Source of the DNA: Crambe crambe
Lineage: Eukaryota > Porifera > Demospongiae > Poecilosclerida > Crambeidae
Assembly: GCA_963924555.1 (NCBI GenBank)
Contig: OZ004581.1
Span: 8,409,338 to 8,473,337 of the forward strand
DNA: 64,000 nt
Direction: 5' to 3'
Positions 24,201 to 37,300 of the stretch are shown here, piece by piece. The notes beneath the pieces are model-generated. The model was not told the origin of the DNA, did not search any database, and saw only the letters and a program-made list of their open reading frames with translations. Positions within the stretch are counted from its first letter, which is position 1; every line of letters begins with the position of its first letter. A program made the translations under genes and the position numbers.

Positions 24201-24820
24201 TACAAAACAACCCAAAAATATAAAAAAAAATTTTCATTTCAGTTACCCTTTAAGGGCATAACAACACAGCTAGATGACTACAAATGACAACACAGGTCAG
24301 TGAACACACGAAGTCCTAATCACGTTAGTAGGGGTGTGGCCTGTGAGACTAACCTCAACATCGTTGACACTGACCTACTAGGCAGTAGCCTAGCTCCAGC
24401 TCTGCACCGATTGCCAGTAGCTTAGCTAGACTTTTATGCTAGCTATACTCTCAGAAATCCATGCTGGTCTGTGATGTCAGCGTTATTGCTGTCATAAAAA
24501 CAGAGCATTCTTAAGCCAGCTACTTGGAAACGGTTAGTCCATTGCTATCTTCTAGACACTTTGACCAATGAGATCTACAGCATTTAAGAGACCCTCAGGC
24601 CCTTAGTAGTGACCTCACTGTGCTTGGTCACTACAGCCCAGGGCCTTCGGGTCTCTTAAATGCCGTAGATCCCTCAGTCTCAGTGTCTATTATATAGACT
24701 AGCTACATAGTACATTCACTTTCACTTTCATGCAGTCAGACACAAAGTGATAGAAGACAGAGTCTCTCAATCCTTGCTACTTTTTGACTAATTGTAAAAA
24801 AAGTATTCTATGGGCGCGCG

Positions 24821-24867
<47 letters not shown>

Positions 24868-27800
24868 CTTGAATCCACAGTTTAGAGAAGTGTGACAAAT
24901 GGAGCCCTTGACATTCTGGACTTCTGCAAAAGTCTAGCTCTGGCAGAAATATTGGAGTCAAGTGAAATCCCCCACACACAACACACATGCAAGCACAACT
25001 TAGGATAAGTCCAAAAATTCATTATTTGAGCTATTATTCCATAGCACTGGCATAGGAATAGCTAGGAGGTCAGGGCTCCCCCCCCCCCCCCCCCCCCCCC
25101 CAAATTTTTAATGTATTGGCAAGCAAAATAGCACCACTATCTTGTGGTGCTGAACACCCCTAAACTGAGTCATCTTCCAATGCCAATGCATAACAGCAAT
25201 GCACTGTTAGAATTTGGTTGTTGCATATGGTCCGTTCCTTTAGCTCTATAGCTATCTACCTTAGTCTCGTGTGGGCCAGACTCTGAGTCTGGTCAAATTT
25301 TTAACCAAAAATCCATGAAAATCGTGGATATGCACAGAATACATAGGGTTATGACTCAGTCGAAATAGTGCAAGCAAAAAGATGGCTCAAAATTTACTTC
25401 AAACTATTCAAGAAGGTGGACATTATAGGTTTTGCTATTCAGTTCTAAAAGTCAAACAAATAGAAGCAGTAAGCTCCATCATGAAAGGACAAGATGTCTC
25501 CATGTCAGTAGCATGTTGTTTTTTATTATCTGTGCGCCAAGGCGCGCACTCAAATTTGATGATGTACCTATGATGCGTGCTGCCTACTAAGCAGAATAAA
25601 GTTGGTCTTAGTCAGGCCCATGCGAGACTAATCTACCTAGCAAATTATAGTCAAGGACAACTACAGTTGGCAACAATGAAGTACAACAATTCATATTTGT
25701 ATTGAGATTTGAGCTAAATGTGTTTTCCCACCATGGCTACATGAAATGCAGGGTGCACTATCTTAGATAATAAAATGGGCAGGGGTTTCACTAGTTATCG
25801 TACCTGGATCAATGTTGATGGTAAAAAATTTATTTTTCAAAGTGCCAATTATATCCACAGAGTATTCAAGTGGCTGTACTTTCTGTCCCTCCTTTATCCA
25901 TTTTGCCACTAATTCACAATGTGGTACTACTTGACTTTCTGGTTTATGAAGATCCACTTGTTTCTTATCAATCTACAAGATAACCAGTGTGGCTAATACT
26001 AGCTAGCTAATGTGTATACATGCATTTATTACCTCTGGTAATACTGTGGGGAAAATCTTCCAATTTTCTTGTACAGTAACACCTTCTCTCTTAATGTTCA
26101 AGTTGATTTTGCTGTCTTTGAAGTAAAATAGTTGATTTGGACCAGTTGCAGCATTTTTAGATGAATACTGTTTCCAGACAGTCTATAATTATATTATAAC
26201 AAATTAGTATAAACAGACTGGTCATGATAATTATTATGATATAAAAGCTACATGTAGACAGTTACTATCGAAGTTCTTAAATCAGCAAAGAGTGATAAGC
26301 TAATTCAACCTGTGTCAATATTAGCACCTATGAACCTCAATTTTACACACCTTGAATATGATTCTATGATTAACTCACATTTACGTGTGCATTATCACTC
26401 CATGTAACAGCAAAGTGTATATCTTTGTTGGTATGCTTTCCCATATAAAATACACCAAACCAATATACACGTTCATCAGATCCGTTTTCTACTACTGCTA
26501 TTTCACTAAATTGATTTAAAGTTATCATTCCATAGGTGGTGTGTTCATTAAAGGTCCCTCCATGGATGATATTAAAGGAAATTGGAAGATCCTCTTTGGT
26601 ATTTGGTTGTAGGTCTGTGGTATGTGAAGCCCTAGCAAAGGAAAGGCGGAAGCTGTTCTTACGTGGAGCACAGTGCTGAATTTCTAGACTCAATTGAACT
26701 TGAAATTTACACTTTGGGTTAGATCGAAACCAAAAAACAGGACTGACCAGTTCAGTATTTACTGGGAATACATAGTGGCCAGAAAGTGAAGCAATGATAG
26801 TAATAGTGCAGCTGCTCAAGTTGCTAGGTAGGGATCCTGATGAAATATATAGTCTCAATCCATATCCTTTCCAATCAAAGAATTGAGAAGAATTAGTCAC
26901 CTGGATTTCTGTAACTTGTATTCCTGTACCAAATGAATCAGATATGCATGATACTGTGTTCACTTGCATATGGAATAGAGCATTATGTTATGATGTGGTC
27001 TTATAGAGCCACATAAAAGATAGGTTGGTATAATGCTCGACATTTAATTATGATATTAATAACTATACCTTTATAAACAGTAAGGACAGCAACAGTGCTA
27101 TTTATAGAATGTCCACCACCAGAGATAGTACAAGAATACTCTCCACTTGATTCCACAGATACGTTGTAAATTCTCAAAGTAGCAAGATTGGAACCTTCAA
27201 TATTGATCTTGTTTGATAATGGTGTGCCATTCTTATACCACTTGTAGACCAAGTCCATTCCATCTGCTCTCACTTTAAAACTCACATCACTTCTTTCGGC
27301 AATACTTATGTTTGATGGTTGCTTCTTAATTAGTGGTTGCTTCTTATTTAGAGGAGTGACTACAATGAATGTTGTTACAAAAGTCAGTGAATGCATGCAC
27401 ACAAGAATATAATAAATTATTCTGGTGTATGAATGTATAGCCAGATATAAATCCTATACTAAAGGACTGCATTCAGTGCTTCAAAGGACATAATATTATG
27501 TTCCAACCAATCTTCTTATTTTTGTTTAACTATAGTAGGCACTGCAGGGGTGGGTGGCTGTGGGGGAAGGGGTCTCCACTGTTAGAAGCCTGATATCTTG
27601 AATGTGTAGTCATGAGTCACATCCTTATGTGTAGACAGCTTCGTAGCATGCTGTGCTGAAGGAACACTGCCAGCTTTCTGTAGCAACCTGCTTTCCCTTC
27701 CTTAAGCAGGCAGGATCTACTATATATAAGCACTATAGAGAGGCGATGTTAGGGCCAGTCCATCATCTCGAGGAGGAATGAGCACATTTCAAGAATGCAA

Positions 27801-28283
27801 AAAAAAGCCTAAAGCCATACACTATAAAAACGAAATGGTGAACATCACTACATTGTAGTGATGTTCACCATTTCATTTTTACAGCGTAGCAGTAGGACTG
27901 CTCTATGGTGTTTGTTAAATGCCTGCCCTATAGTAACTGCTCTATAGTCTATAGTGCCTTCTATTGCTTGCTCTAATGGTAGCATACTCTGTGCCTCCTC
28001 TATAGTGGTAGCATACTCTGTGCCTCCTCTATAGTGGTAGCATACTCTGTGCCTCCTCTATAGTGGTAGCATACTCTATAGTGCCTCCTCTATAGTGGTA
28101 GCATACTCTGTGCCTCCTCTATAGTGGTAGCATACTCTATAGCTAGTGCCTTAATGATTGAGTGTGAACAATACATGCATCACTGCATGGAGAACATGCA
28201 CACATGATCATATATATTATCTTACCAAACATCAATATAATAACAATGATGGCTAGGAGGGCAATAACTGTTGCAGTGCAATA
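21253..28283 (-). CDS. Gene B body: transmembrane - Ig - ZU5 - Death protein
   Basis: Exons in order: 28226-28283 (phase 0 start; YCTATVIALLAIIVIILMF, a membrane helix); 27069-27359 (Ig-like fold, VYKWYKNGTPL and SSGEYSCTISGGG); 26379-26962 (ZU5: YGLRLYISSGSLPS, then HYVFPVNTELVSPVFWF; an alternative start 9 bases later also fits); 26033-26182 (50 codons); 25804-25972; and 21253-21578 (Death domain: SFGILLLKDEIGSHVKAIQE, then WKSLVKVLNDIGLKTLAEEI, stop). All junction phases agree. Together about 520 residues. The order differs from UNC5 receptors because the membrane helix precedes the Ig. The Ig lacks the B-strand cysteine (VSFKV), so it need not be extracellular; Ig, ZU5 and Death could all be cytoplasmic. 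Array 2 opens directly into the membrane exon. Confidence 0.75.
22598..24249. mobile_element. Element with long inverted repeats and TTAA target duplication
   Basis: It starts AGGGTAACTGAAATGAAA and ends TTTCATTTCAGTTACCCT. TTAA stands directly outside at 22594-22597 and 24250-24253. The inverted repeats run at least 300 bases and include tgatgtcatagagggaattc. TTAA duplication is the mark of piggyBac-type transposition; no transposase frame remains. Nested inside are hairpin family H copy 2 (23100-23239) and a perfect palindrome (aggtttactaagtgcc and its complement, about 23592-23625). It lies in the 4.2 kb last intron of gene B. Confidence 0.8.
23100..23239. repeat. Hairpin element, family H, copy 2
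   Basis: It begins gttagacaac and ends gttgcctaac, with a GC-rich centre gcgacccgagcgcagcgagg. Its arms are better matched than those of the 7698 copy. Confidence 0.8.
24552..24690. repeat. Hairpin element, family H, copy 3
   Basis: It begins ctagacactttgacc and ends ctcagtgtctat, with the same ladder of arms and centre as copies 1 and 2 (tagtgacctcactgtgcttg). Confidence 0.75.
24812..24866. repeat. CA microsatellite with GC-alternating start
   Basis: A gcgcgcgtgcgcgc stretch runs directly into (CA)n and ends cgcacc. Alternating purine-pyrimidine DNA of this kind can adopt Z form. It lies inside the gene B intron. Confidence 0.9.
25262..25630 (+). mobile_element. Mutator-like element carrying a RecQ-like helicase fragment
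   Basis: The termini TAGTCTCGTGTGGGCC and GGCCCATGCGAGACTA are near reverse complements. The bases atctacct repeat on both sides (25254-25261 and 25631-25638). Inside, on the plus strand at 25382-25520, is LLQTIQEGGHYRFCYSVLKV, then KQIEAVSSIMKGQDVSMSV. This resembles the segment just before helicase motif I in RecQ-like enzymes (…LK-x-Q-x-EAV…G-DV…); the motif I that would follow is lost. A related helicase piece sits in the element at 51931-52415. Confidence 0.7.
27818..27885. repeat. Hairpin, arms about 32 bases
   Basis: gaaatggtgaacatcactac pairs with gtagtgatgttcaccatttc around almost no loop, between the Ig exon and the membrane exon of gene B. Confidence 0.85.
27990..28145. repeat. 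Minisatellite, 30-base unit
   Basis: About five copies of tagcatactctgtgcctcct followed by ctatagtgg lie in the intron just below the membrane exon of gene B. Confidence 0.9.
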
Positions 28284-28365
28284 CTGGCATGGAGAAGGTA
28301 CGGCAGGGTAAGAAAATAGCATGTAAGTAACAATGCAGAGAGTGAGTCAGTTCAGAATAACTTAC

Positions 28366-31300
28366 TAGCTGAAGGAATGAAATTAAAGAATCGAATACGA
28401 CAGTGAAGGTATAATAGGGTAAGAGAATAGACAGCATGTAAGTAACCATGCAGAGAGTGAGTATGTTCAGAATAAATTACCGACTGAAGAAATCATCAAA
28501 ATACGTCAGTGAAGGTATGACAGAGTAAGAGAATAGACAGCATGTAAGTAACCATGCAGAGAGTGAGTATGTTCAGAATAACTTACCGACTGAAGGAATG
28601 AAATTAAAGCATCGAATACGACAGTGAAGGTAAAAAAGGGTAAGAGAATAGACAGCATGTAAGTAACCATGCAGAGAGTGAGTACGTTCAGAATAACTTA
28701 CTGACTGAAGGAATGAAATTAAAGCATCGAATATGACAGTGAAGGTACAACAGGGTAAGACAATAGACAGCATGTAAGTAACCATGCAGAGAGTGAGTAC
28801 GTTCAGAATAACTTACCGACTGAAGAAAATAAGTCAGTGAAGGTACGACAGAGTAAGAGAATAGACAGCATGTAAGTAACAATGTAAAGAGTGAGTCAGT
28901 TCAGAATAACTTACTGGCTAAAGGAATGAAATTAAGCATCAAAATACGACAGTGAAGGTACAACAGGGTAAGAGAATAGACAGCATGTAAGTAACAATGC
29001 AGAGTTCAGAGTAACTTACCTCCTGAAGGAATGAAATTAAGCATCAAAATACGACAGTTAAGGTACAACAGGGTAAGAGAATAGACAGCATGTAAGTAAC
29101 CATGCAGAGAGTGAGTCTGTTCAGAATAACTTACCTCCTGAAGGAATGAAATTAAGCATCAAAATACGACAGTGAAGGTACAACAGGGTAAGAGAATAGA
29201 CAGCATGTAAGTAACAATGCAGAGTTCAGAGTAACTTACCTCCTGAAGGAATGAAATTAAGCATCAAAATACGACAGTTAAGGTACAACAGGGTAAGAGA
29301 ATAGACAGCATGTAAGTAACAATGCAGAGAGTGAGTCTGTTCAGAATAACTTACTTCCTGAAGGAATGAAATTAAGCATCAAAATACGACAGTGAAGGTA
29401 CAACAGGGTAAGAGAGTAGACAGCATGTAAGTAACCATGCAGAGAGTGAGTACGTACAGAATAACTTACCGACTGAAGGAATGAAATTAAAGCATCGAAT
29501 ACGACAGTGAAGGTACAACAGGGTAAGAGAATAGACAGCATGTAAGTAACAATGCAGAGAGTGAGTCAGTTCAGAATAACTTACATACTGAAGGAATGAA
29601 ATTAAGCATCAAATATGACAGTGAAGGTACGACAGGGTAAAAGTATAGACAGCATGTAAGTAACAATGCAGAGAGTGAGTATTTTCAGAATAACTTACCC
29701 GCTGAAGGAATGAAATTAAGCATCAAAATATGACAGTGAAGGTACAACAGGGTAAGAGAATAGACAGCATGTAAGTAACCATGCAGAGAGTGAGTACGTT
29801 CAGAATAACTTACCGACTGAAGGAATGAAATTAAAGCATCGAATACGACAGTGAAGGTACAACAGGGTAAGAGAATAGACAGCATGTAAGTAACCATGCA
29901 GAGAGTGAGTACGTTCAGAATAACTTACCGACTGAAGGAATGAAATTAAAGCATCAAATACGACAGTGAAGGTACAACAGGGTAAGAGAATAGACAGCAT
30001 GTAAGTAACCATGCAGAGAGTGAGTACGTTCAGAATAACTTACCGACTGAAGGAATGAAATTAAAGCATCAAATACGACAGTGAAGGTACAACAGGGTAA
30101 GAAAATAGACAGCATGTAAGTAACAATGCAGAGAGTGGGTATTTTCAGAATAACTTACATACTGAAGGAATGAAATTAAGCATCAAATATGACAGTGAAG
30201 GTACGACAGGGTAAGAGAATAGACAGCATGTAAGTAACCATGCAGAGAGTGAGTACGTACAGAATAACTTACCGACTGAAGGAATGACATTAAAGCATCG
30301 AATACGACAGTGAAGGTACAACAGGGTAAGAGAATAGACAGCATGTAAGTAACAATGCAGAGAGTGAGTACGTTCAGAATAACTTACCGACTGAAGGAAT
30401 GAAATTAAAGCATCAAATACGACAGTGAAGGTACAACAGGGTAAGAAAATAGACAGCATGTAAGTAACAATGCAGAGAGTGGGTATTTTCAGAATAACTT
30501 ACATACTGAAGGAATGAAATTAAGCATCAAATATGACAGTGAAGGTACGACAGGGTAAGAGAATAGACAGCATGTAAGTAACCATGCAGAGAGTGAGTAC
30601 GTACAGAATAACTTACCGACTGAAGGAATGACATTAAAGCATCGAATACGACAGTGAAGGTACAACAGGGTAAGAGAATAGACAGCATGTAAGTAACAAT
30701 GCAGAGAGTGAGTACGTTCAGAATAACTTACAGACTGAAGGAATGAAATTAAAGCATCGAATACGACAGTGAAGGTACAATAGGGTAAGAGAATAGACAG
30801 CATGTAAGTAACAATGCAGAGAGTGGGTATTTTCAGAATAACTTACCCGCTGAAGGAATGAAATTAAGCATCAAAATATGACAGTGAAGGTACAACAGGG
30901 TAAGAGAATAGACAGCATGTAAGTAACCATGCAGAGAGTGAGTACATACAGAATAACTTACCGACTGAAGGAATGAAATTAAAGCATCGAATACGACAGT
31001 GAAGGTACAACAGGGTAAGAGAATAGACAGCATGTAAGTAACAATGCAGAGAGTGAGTATGTTCAGGATAACTTACCGGCTAAAGGAATGAAATTAAGCA
31101 TCAAAATATAACAGTGAAGGTAAGACAGGGTAAGAGAATAGACAGCATGTAAGTAACAAAGTCAGTTCAGAATAACTTACCTCCTGAAGGAATAAAATTA
31201 AGCATCAAAATACGACAGTGAAGGTACAACAGGGTAAGAGAATAGACAGCATGTAATTGACAATGCAGAGAGTGAGTCAGTTCAGAATAACTTACCCGCT

Positions 31301-34300
31301 GAAGGAATTAAATTAAGCATCAAAAGACGATAGTGAAGGTATGGCAGGGTAAGAGAATAGACAGCATGTAAGTAACAATGCAGAGAGTGAGTCAGTTCAG
31401 AATAACTTACATACTGAAGGAATGAAATTAAGCATCAAATACGACAGTAAAGGTACGACAGGATAAGAGAATAGACAGCATGTAAGTAACAATGCAGAGA
31501 GCGAGTCAGTTCAGAATAACTTACCCGCTGAAGGAATTAAATTAAGCATCAAAAGACGACAGTGAAGGTACGACAGGGTAAGAGTATAGACAGCATGTAA
31601 GTAAGAATGCAGAGAGTGAGTCAGTTCAGGATAACTTACCGGCTAAAGGAATGAAATTAAGCATCAAAATATAACAGTAAAGATATGACAGGGTAAGAGA
31701 ATAGACAGCACGTAAGTAACAATGCAGAGAGTGAGTCAGTTCAGAATAATTTACATACTGAAGGAATGAAATTAAGCATTAAATACAACAGTGAAGGTAC
31801 GACAGGGTAAGAGTATAGACAGCATGTAAGTAACAATGTAGAGAGTGAGTATTTTCAGAATAACTTACCGACTGAAGAAATGAAATTAAGCATCAAAATA
31901 TAACATGTGAAGATATGACAGGGTAAGAGAATAGACAGTATGTAAGTAACAATGCAAAGAGTGAGTCAGTTCAGGATAACTTACCGACTGAAGAAATGAA
32001 ATTAAGCATCAAAATATAACATGTGAAGATACGACAGGGTAAGAGAATAGACAGTATGTAAGTAACAATGCAAAGAGTGAGTCAGTTCAGGATAACTTAC
32101 CGGCTAAAGGAATGAAAATTAAGCATCAAAATATAACAGTGAAGATACGACAGGGTAAGAGAATAGACAGCATGTAAGTAACAATGCAGAGAGTGAGTCA
32201 GTTCAGAATAACTTACCAACTGAAGGAATGAAATTAAGCATCAAAATATAACAGTGAAGATACGACAGGGTAAAAGAATAGACAGCATGTAAGTAACAAT
32301 GCAGAGAGTGAGTACGTTCAGAATAACTTACGAACTGAAGGAATGAAATTAAAACATCGAATACGACAGTGAAGGTACAACAGGGTAAGAGAATAGACAG
32401 CATGTAAGTAACCATGCAGAGAGTGAGTCTGTTCAGAATAACTTACCTCCTGAAGGAATGAAATTAAGCATCAAAATATAACAGTGAAGGTATGACAGAG
32501 TAAGAGAATAGACAGCATGTAAGTAACAATGCAGAGTTCAGAGTAACTTACCCCTTGAAGGAATGAAATTAAGCATCAAAATACGACAGTTAAGGTACAA
32601 CAGGGTAAGAGAATAGACAGCATGTAAGTAACCATGCAGAGAGTGAGTCTGTTCAGAATAACTTACCGACTGAAGGAATGAAATTAAAGAATCGAATACG
32701 ACAGTGAAGGTATAACAGGGTAAGAAAATAGACAGCATGTAAGTAACAATGCAGAGAGTGGGTATTTTCAGAATAACTTACCCGCTGAAGGAATGAAATT
32801 AAAGCATCGAATACGACAGTGAAGGTACGATAGAGTAAGAGAATAGACAGCATGTAAGTAACCATGCAGAGAGTGAGTGCGTTCAGAATAACTTACCGAC
32901 TGAAGGAATGAAATTAAAGCATCGAATACGACAGTGAAGGTACAACAGGGTAAGAGAATAGACAGCATGTAAGTAACCATGCAGAGAGTGAGTACATTCA
33001 GAATAACTTACCAACTGAAGGAATGAAATTAAAGCATTGAATACGACAGTGAAGATACAACAGGGTAAGAGAATAGACAGCATGTAAGTAACCATGCAGA
33101 GAGTAAGTATGTTCAGAATAACTTACTGACTGAAGGAATGAAATTAAAGCATCGAATGCGACAGTGAAGGTACAACAGGGTAAGAGAATAGACAGCATGT
33201 AAGTAACAATGCAGAGAGTGAGTACGCTCAGAATAACTTACCGACTGAAGAAAATACGTCAGTGAAGGTATGACAGAGTAAGAGAATAGACAGCATGTAA
33301 GTAACAATGTAAAGAGTGAGTCAGTTCAGAATAACTTACTGGCTAAAGGAATGAAATTAAGCATCAAAATACGACAGTGAAGGTACAATAGGGTAAGAGA
33401 ATAGACAGCATGTAAGTAACCATGCAGAGAGTGAGTACGTTCAGAATAACTTACCCGCTGAAGGAATGAAATTAAGCATCAAAATATGACAGTGAAGGTA
33501 CAACAGGGTAAGAGAATAGACAGCATGTAAGTAACCATGCAGAGAGTGAGTACGTACAGAATAACTTACCAACTGAAGGAATGAAATTAAAGCATCGAAT
33601 ACAACATTGAAGGTACAACAGGGTAAGAGAATAGGCAGCATGTAAGTAACCATGCAGAGAGTGAGTACGTTCAGAATAACTTACTGACTGAAGGAATGAA
33701 ATTAAAGCATCGAATACGACAGTGAAGGTACAACAGGGTAAAAGAATAGACAGCATGTAAGTAACCATGCAGAGAGTGAGTACATTCAGAATAACTTACC
33801 AACTGAAGGAATGAAATTAAAGCATCGAATACGACATTGAAGGTACAACAGGGTAAGAGAATAGGCAGCATGTAAGTAACCATGCAGAGAGTGAGTACGT
33901 TCAGAATAACTTACTGACTGAAGGAATGAAATTAAAGCATCAAATACGACAGTGAAGGTACAACAGGGTAAGAGAATAGACAGCATGTAAGTAACCATGC
34001 AGAGAGTGAGTACGCTCAGAATAACTTACCGACTGAAGAAAATACGTCAGTGAAGGTACGACAGAGTAAAAGAATAGACAGCATGTAAGTAACAATGTAA
34101 AGAGTGAGTCAGTTCAGAATAACTTACTGGCTAAAGGAATGAAATTAAGCATCAAAATACGACGGTGAAGGTACGACAGGGTAAGAGAATAGACAGCATG
34201 TAAGTAACCATGCAGAGAGTGAGTACGCTCAGAATAACTTACTGACTGAAGAAAATACGTCAGTGAAGGTACGACAGAGTAAGAGAATAGACAGCATGTA

Positions 34301-37300
34301 AGTAACAATGTAAAGAGTGAGTCAGTTCAGAATAACTTACTGGCTAAAGGAATGAAATTAAGCATCAAAATACGACAGTGAAGGTACAACAGGGTAAGAG
34401 AATAGACAGCATGTAAGTAACAATGCAGAGTTCAGAGTAACTTACCCCCTGAAAGAATGAAATTAAGCATCAAAATACGACAGTGAAGGTACAACAGGGT
34501 AAGAGAATAGACAGCATGTAAGTAACCATGCAGAGAGTGAGTACGTTCAGAATAACTTACCCGCTGAAGGAATGAAATTAAGCATCAAAATATGACAGTG
34601 AAGGTACAACAGGGTAAGAGAATAGACAGCATGTAAGTAACCATGCAGAGAGTGAGTACGTACAGAATAACTTACCAACTGAAGGAATGAAATTAAAGCA
34701 TCGAATACAACATTGAAGGTACAACAGGGTAAGAGAATAGGCAGCATGTAAGTAACCATGCAGAGAGTGAGTACGTTCAGAATAACTTACTGACTGAAGG
34801 AATGAAATTAAAGCATCGAATACGACAGTGAAGGTACAACAGGGTAAGAGAATAGACAGCATGTAAGTAACCATGCAGAGAGTGAGTACATTCAGAATAA
34901 CTTACCAACTGAAGGAATGAAATTAAAGCATCGAATACGACATTGAAGGTACAACAGGGTAAGAGAATAGGCAGCATGTAAGTAACCATGCAGAGAGTGA
35001 GTACGTTCAGAATAACTTACATACTGAAGGAATGAAATTAAAGCATCGAATACGACAGTGAAGGTACAACAGGGTAAGAGAATAGACAGCATGTAAGTAA
35101 CCATGCAGAGAGTGAGTACGCTCAGAATAACTTACCGACTGAAGAAAATACGTCAGTGAAGGTACGACAGAGTAAGAGAATAGACAGCATGTAAGTAACA
35201 ATGTAAAGAGTGAGTCAGTTCAGAATAACTTACTGGCTAAAGGAATGAAATTAAGCATCAAAATACGACAGTGAAGGTACAACAGGGTAAGAGAATAGAC
35301 AGCATGTAAGTAACCATGCAGAGAGTGAGTACGTTCAGAATAACTTACCGACTGAAGGAATGAAATTAAGCATCAAAATACGACAGTGAAGGTACAACAG
35401 GGTAAGAGAGTAGACAGCATGTAAGTAACCATGCAGAGAGTGAGTACGTTCAGAATAACTTACCGACTGAAGAAATCATCAAAATACATCAGTGAAGGTA
35501 CGACAGAGTAAGAGAATAGACAGCATGTAAGTAACAATGCAGAGAGTGAGTATGTTCAGGATAACTTACCGGCTAAAGGAATGAAATTAAGCATCAAAAT
35601 ATAACAGTGAAGGTAAGACAGGGTAAGAGAATAGACAGCATGTAAGTAACAAAGTCAGTTCAGAATAACTTACCTCCTGAAGGAATAAAATTAAGCATCA
35701 AAATACGACAGTGAAGGTATAACAGGGTAAGAGAATAGACAGCATGTAAGTAACCATGCAGAGAGTGAGTCAGTTCAGAATAACTTACCAACTGAAGGAA
35801 TGAAATTAAGCATCAAAATACGACAGTGAAGGTACAACAGGGTAAGAGAATAGACAGCATGTAATTGACAATGCAGAGAGTGAGTCAGTTCAGAATAACT
35901 TACCCGCTGAAGGAATTAAATTAAGCATCAAAAGACGACAGTGAAGGTATGGCAGGGTAAGAGAATAGACAGCATGTAAGTAACAATGCAGAGAGTGAGT
36001 CAGTTCAGAATAACTTACATACTGAAGGAATGAAATTAAGCATCAAATACGACAGTAAAGGTACGACAGGGTAAGAGTATAGACAGCATGTAAGTAACAA
36101 TGCAGAGAGTGAGTATTTTCAGAATAACTTACTTTCTGAAGGAATAAAATTAAGTATCGAATACGACAGTGAAGGTACAACAGGGTAAGAGAATAGACAG
36201 CATGTAATTGACAATGCAGAGAGTGAGTCAGTTCAGAATAACTTACCAACTGAAGGAATGAAATTAAAACATCGAATACGACAGTGAAGGTACGACAGGG
36301 TAAGAGTATAGACAGCATGTAAGTAACAATGCAGAGAGTGAGTCAGTTCAGAATAACTTACATACTGAAGGAATGAAATTAAGCATCAAATACGACAGTG
36401 AAGGTACGACAGGGTAAGAGTATAGACAGCATGTAAGTAACAATGCAGAGAGTGAGTATTTTCAGAATAACTTACCCACTGAAGGAATGAAATTAAGCAT
36501 CAAAATATGACAGTGAAGGTACAACAGGGTAAGAGAATAGACAGCATGTAAGTAACCATGCAGAGAGTGAGTACGTACAGAATAACTTACCGACTGAAGG
36601 AATGAAATTAAAGCATCGAATACGACAGTGAAGGTACAACAGGGTAAGAGAATAGACAGCATGTAAGTAACCATGCAGAGAGTGAGTACGTTCAGAATAA
36701 CTTACCGACTGAAGGAATGAAATTAAAGCATCGAATACGACAGTGAAGGTACAATAGGGTAAGAGAATAGACAGCATGTAAGTAACCATGCAGAGAGTGA
36801 GTATGTTCAGAATAACTTACCGACTGAAGAAATCATCAAAATACGTCAGTGAAGGTATGACAGAGTAAGAGAATAGACAGCATGTAAGTAACAATGCAGA
36901 GAGTGAGTACGTTCAGAATAACTTACCAACTGAAGGAATGACATTAAAGCATCGAATACGACAGTGAAGGTACAACAGGGTAAGAGAATAGACAGCATGT
37001 AAGTAACCATGCAGAGAGTGAGTACTTTCAGAATAACTTACCTCCTGAAGGAATGAAATTAAGCATCGAATACGACAGTGAAGGTACAACAGGGTAAGAG
37101 AATAGACAGCATGTAAGTAACCATGCAGAGAGTGAGTACGTTCAGAATAACTTACCGACTGAAGGAATGAAATTAAAGCATCGAATACGACAGTGAAGGT
37201 ACAATAGGGTAAGAGAATAGACAGCATGTAAGTAACCATGCAGAGAGTGAGTACGTTCAGAATAACTTACTGACTGAAGGAATGAAATTAAAGCATCGAA

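Noticed and set aside
24788-24988. Cys-Val repeat frame
   Set aside because: Produced by the CA microsatellite.
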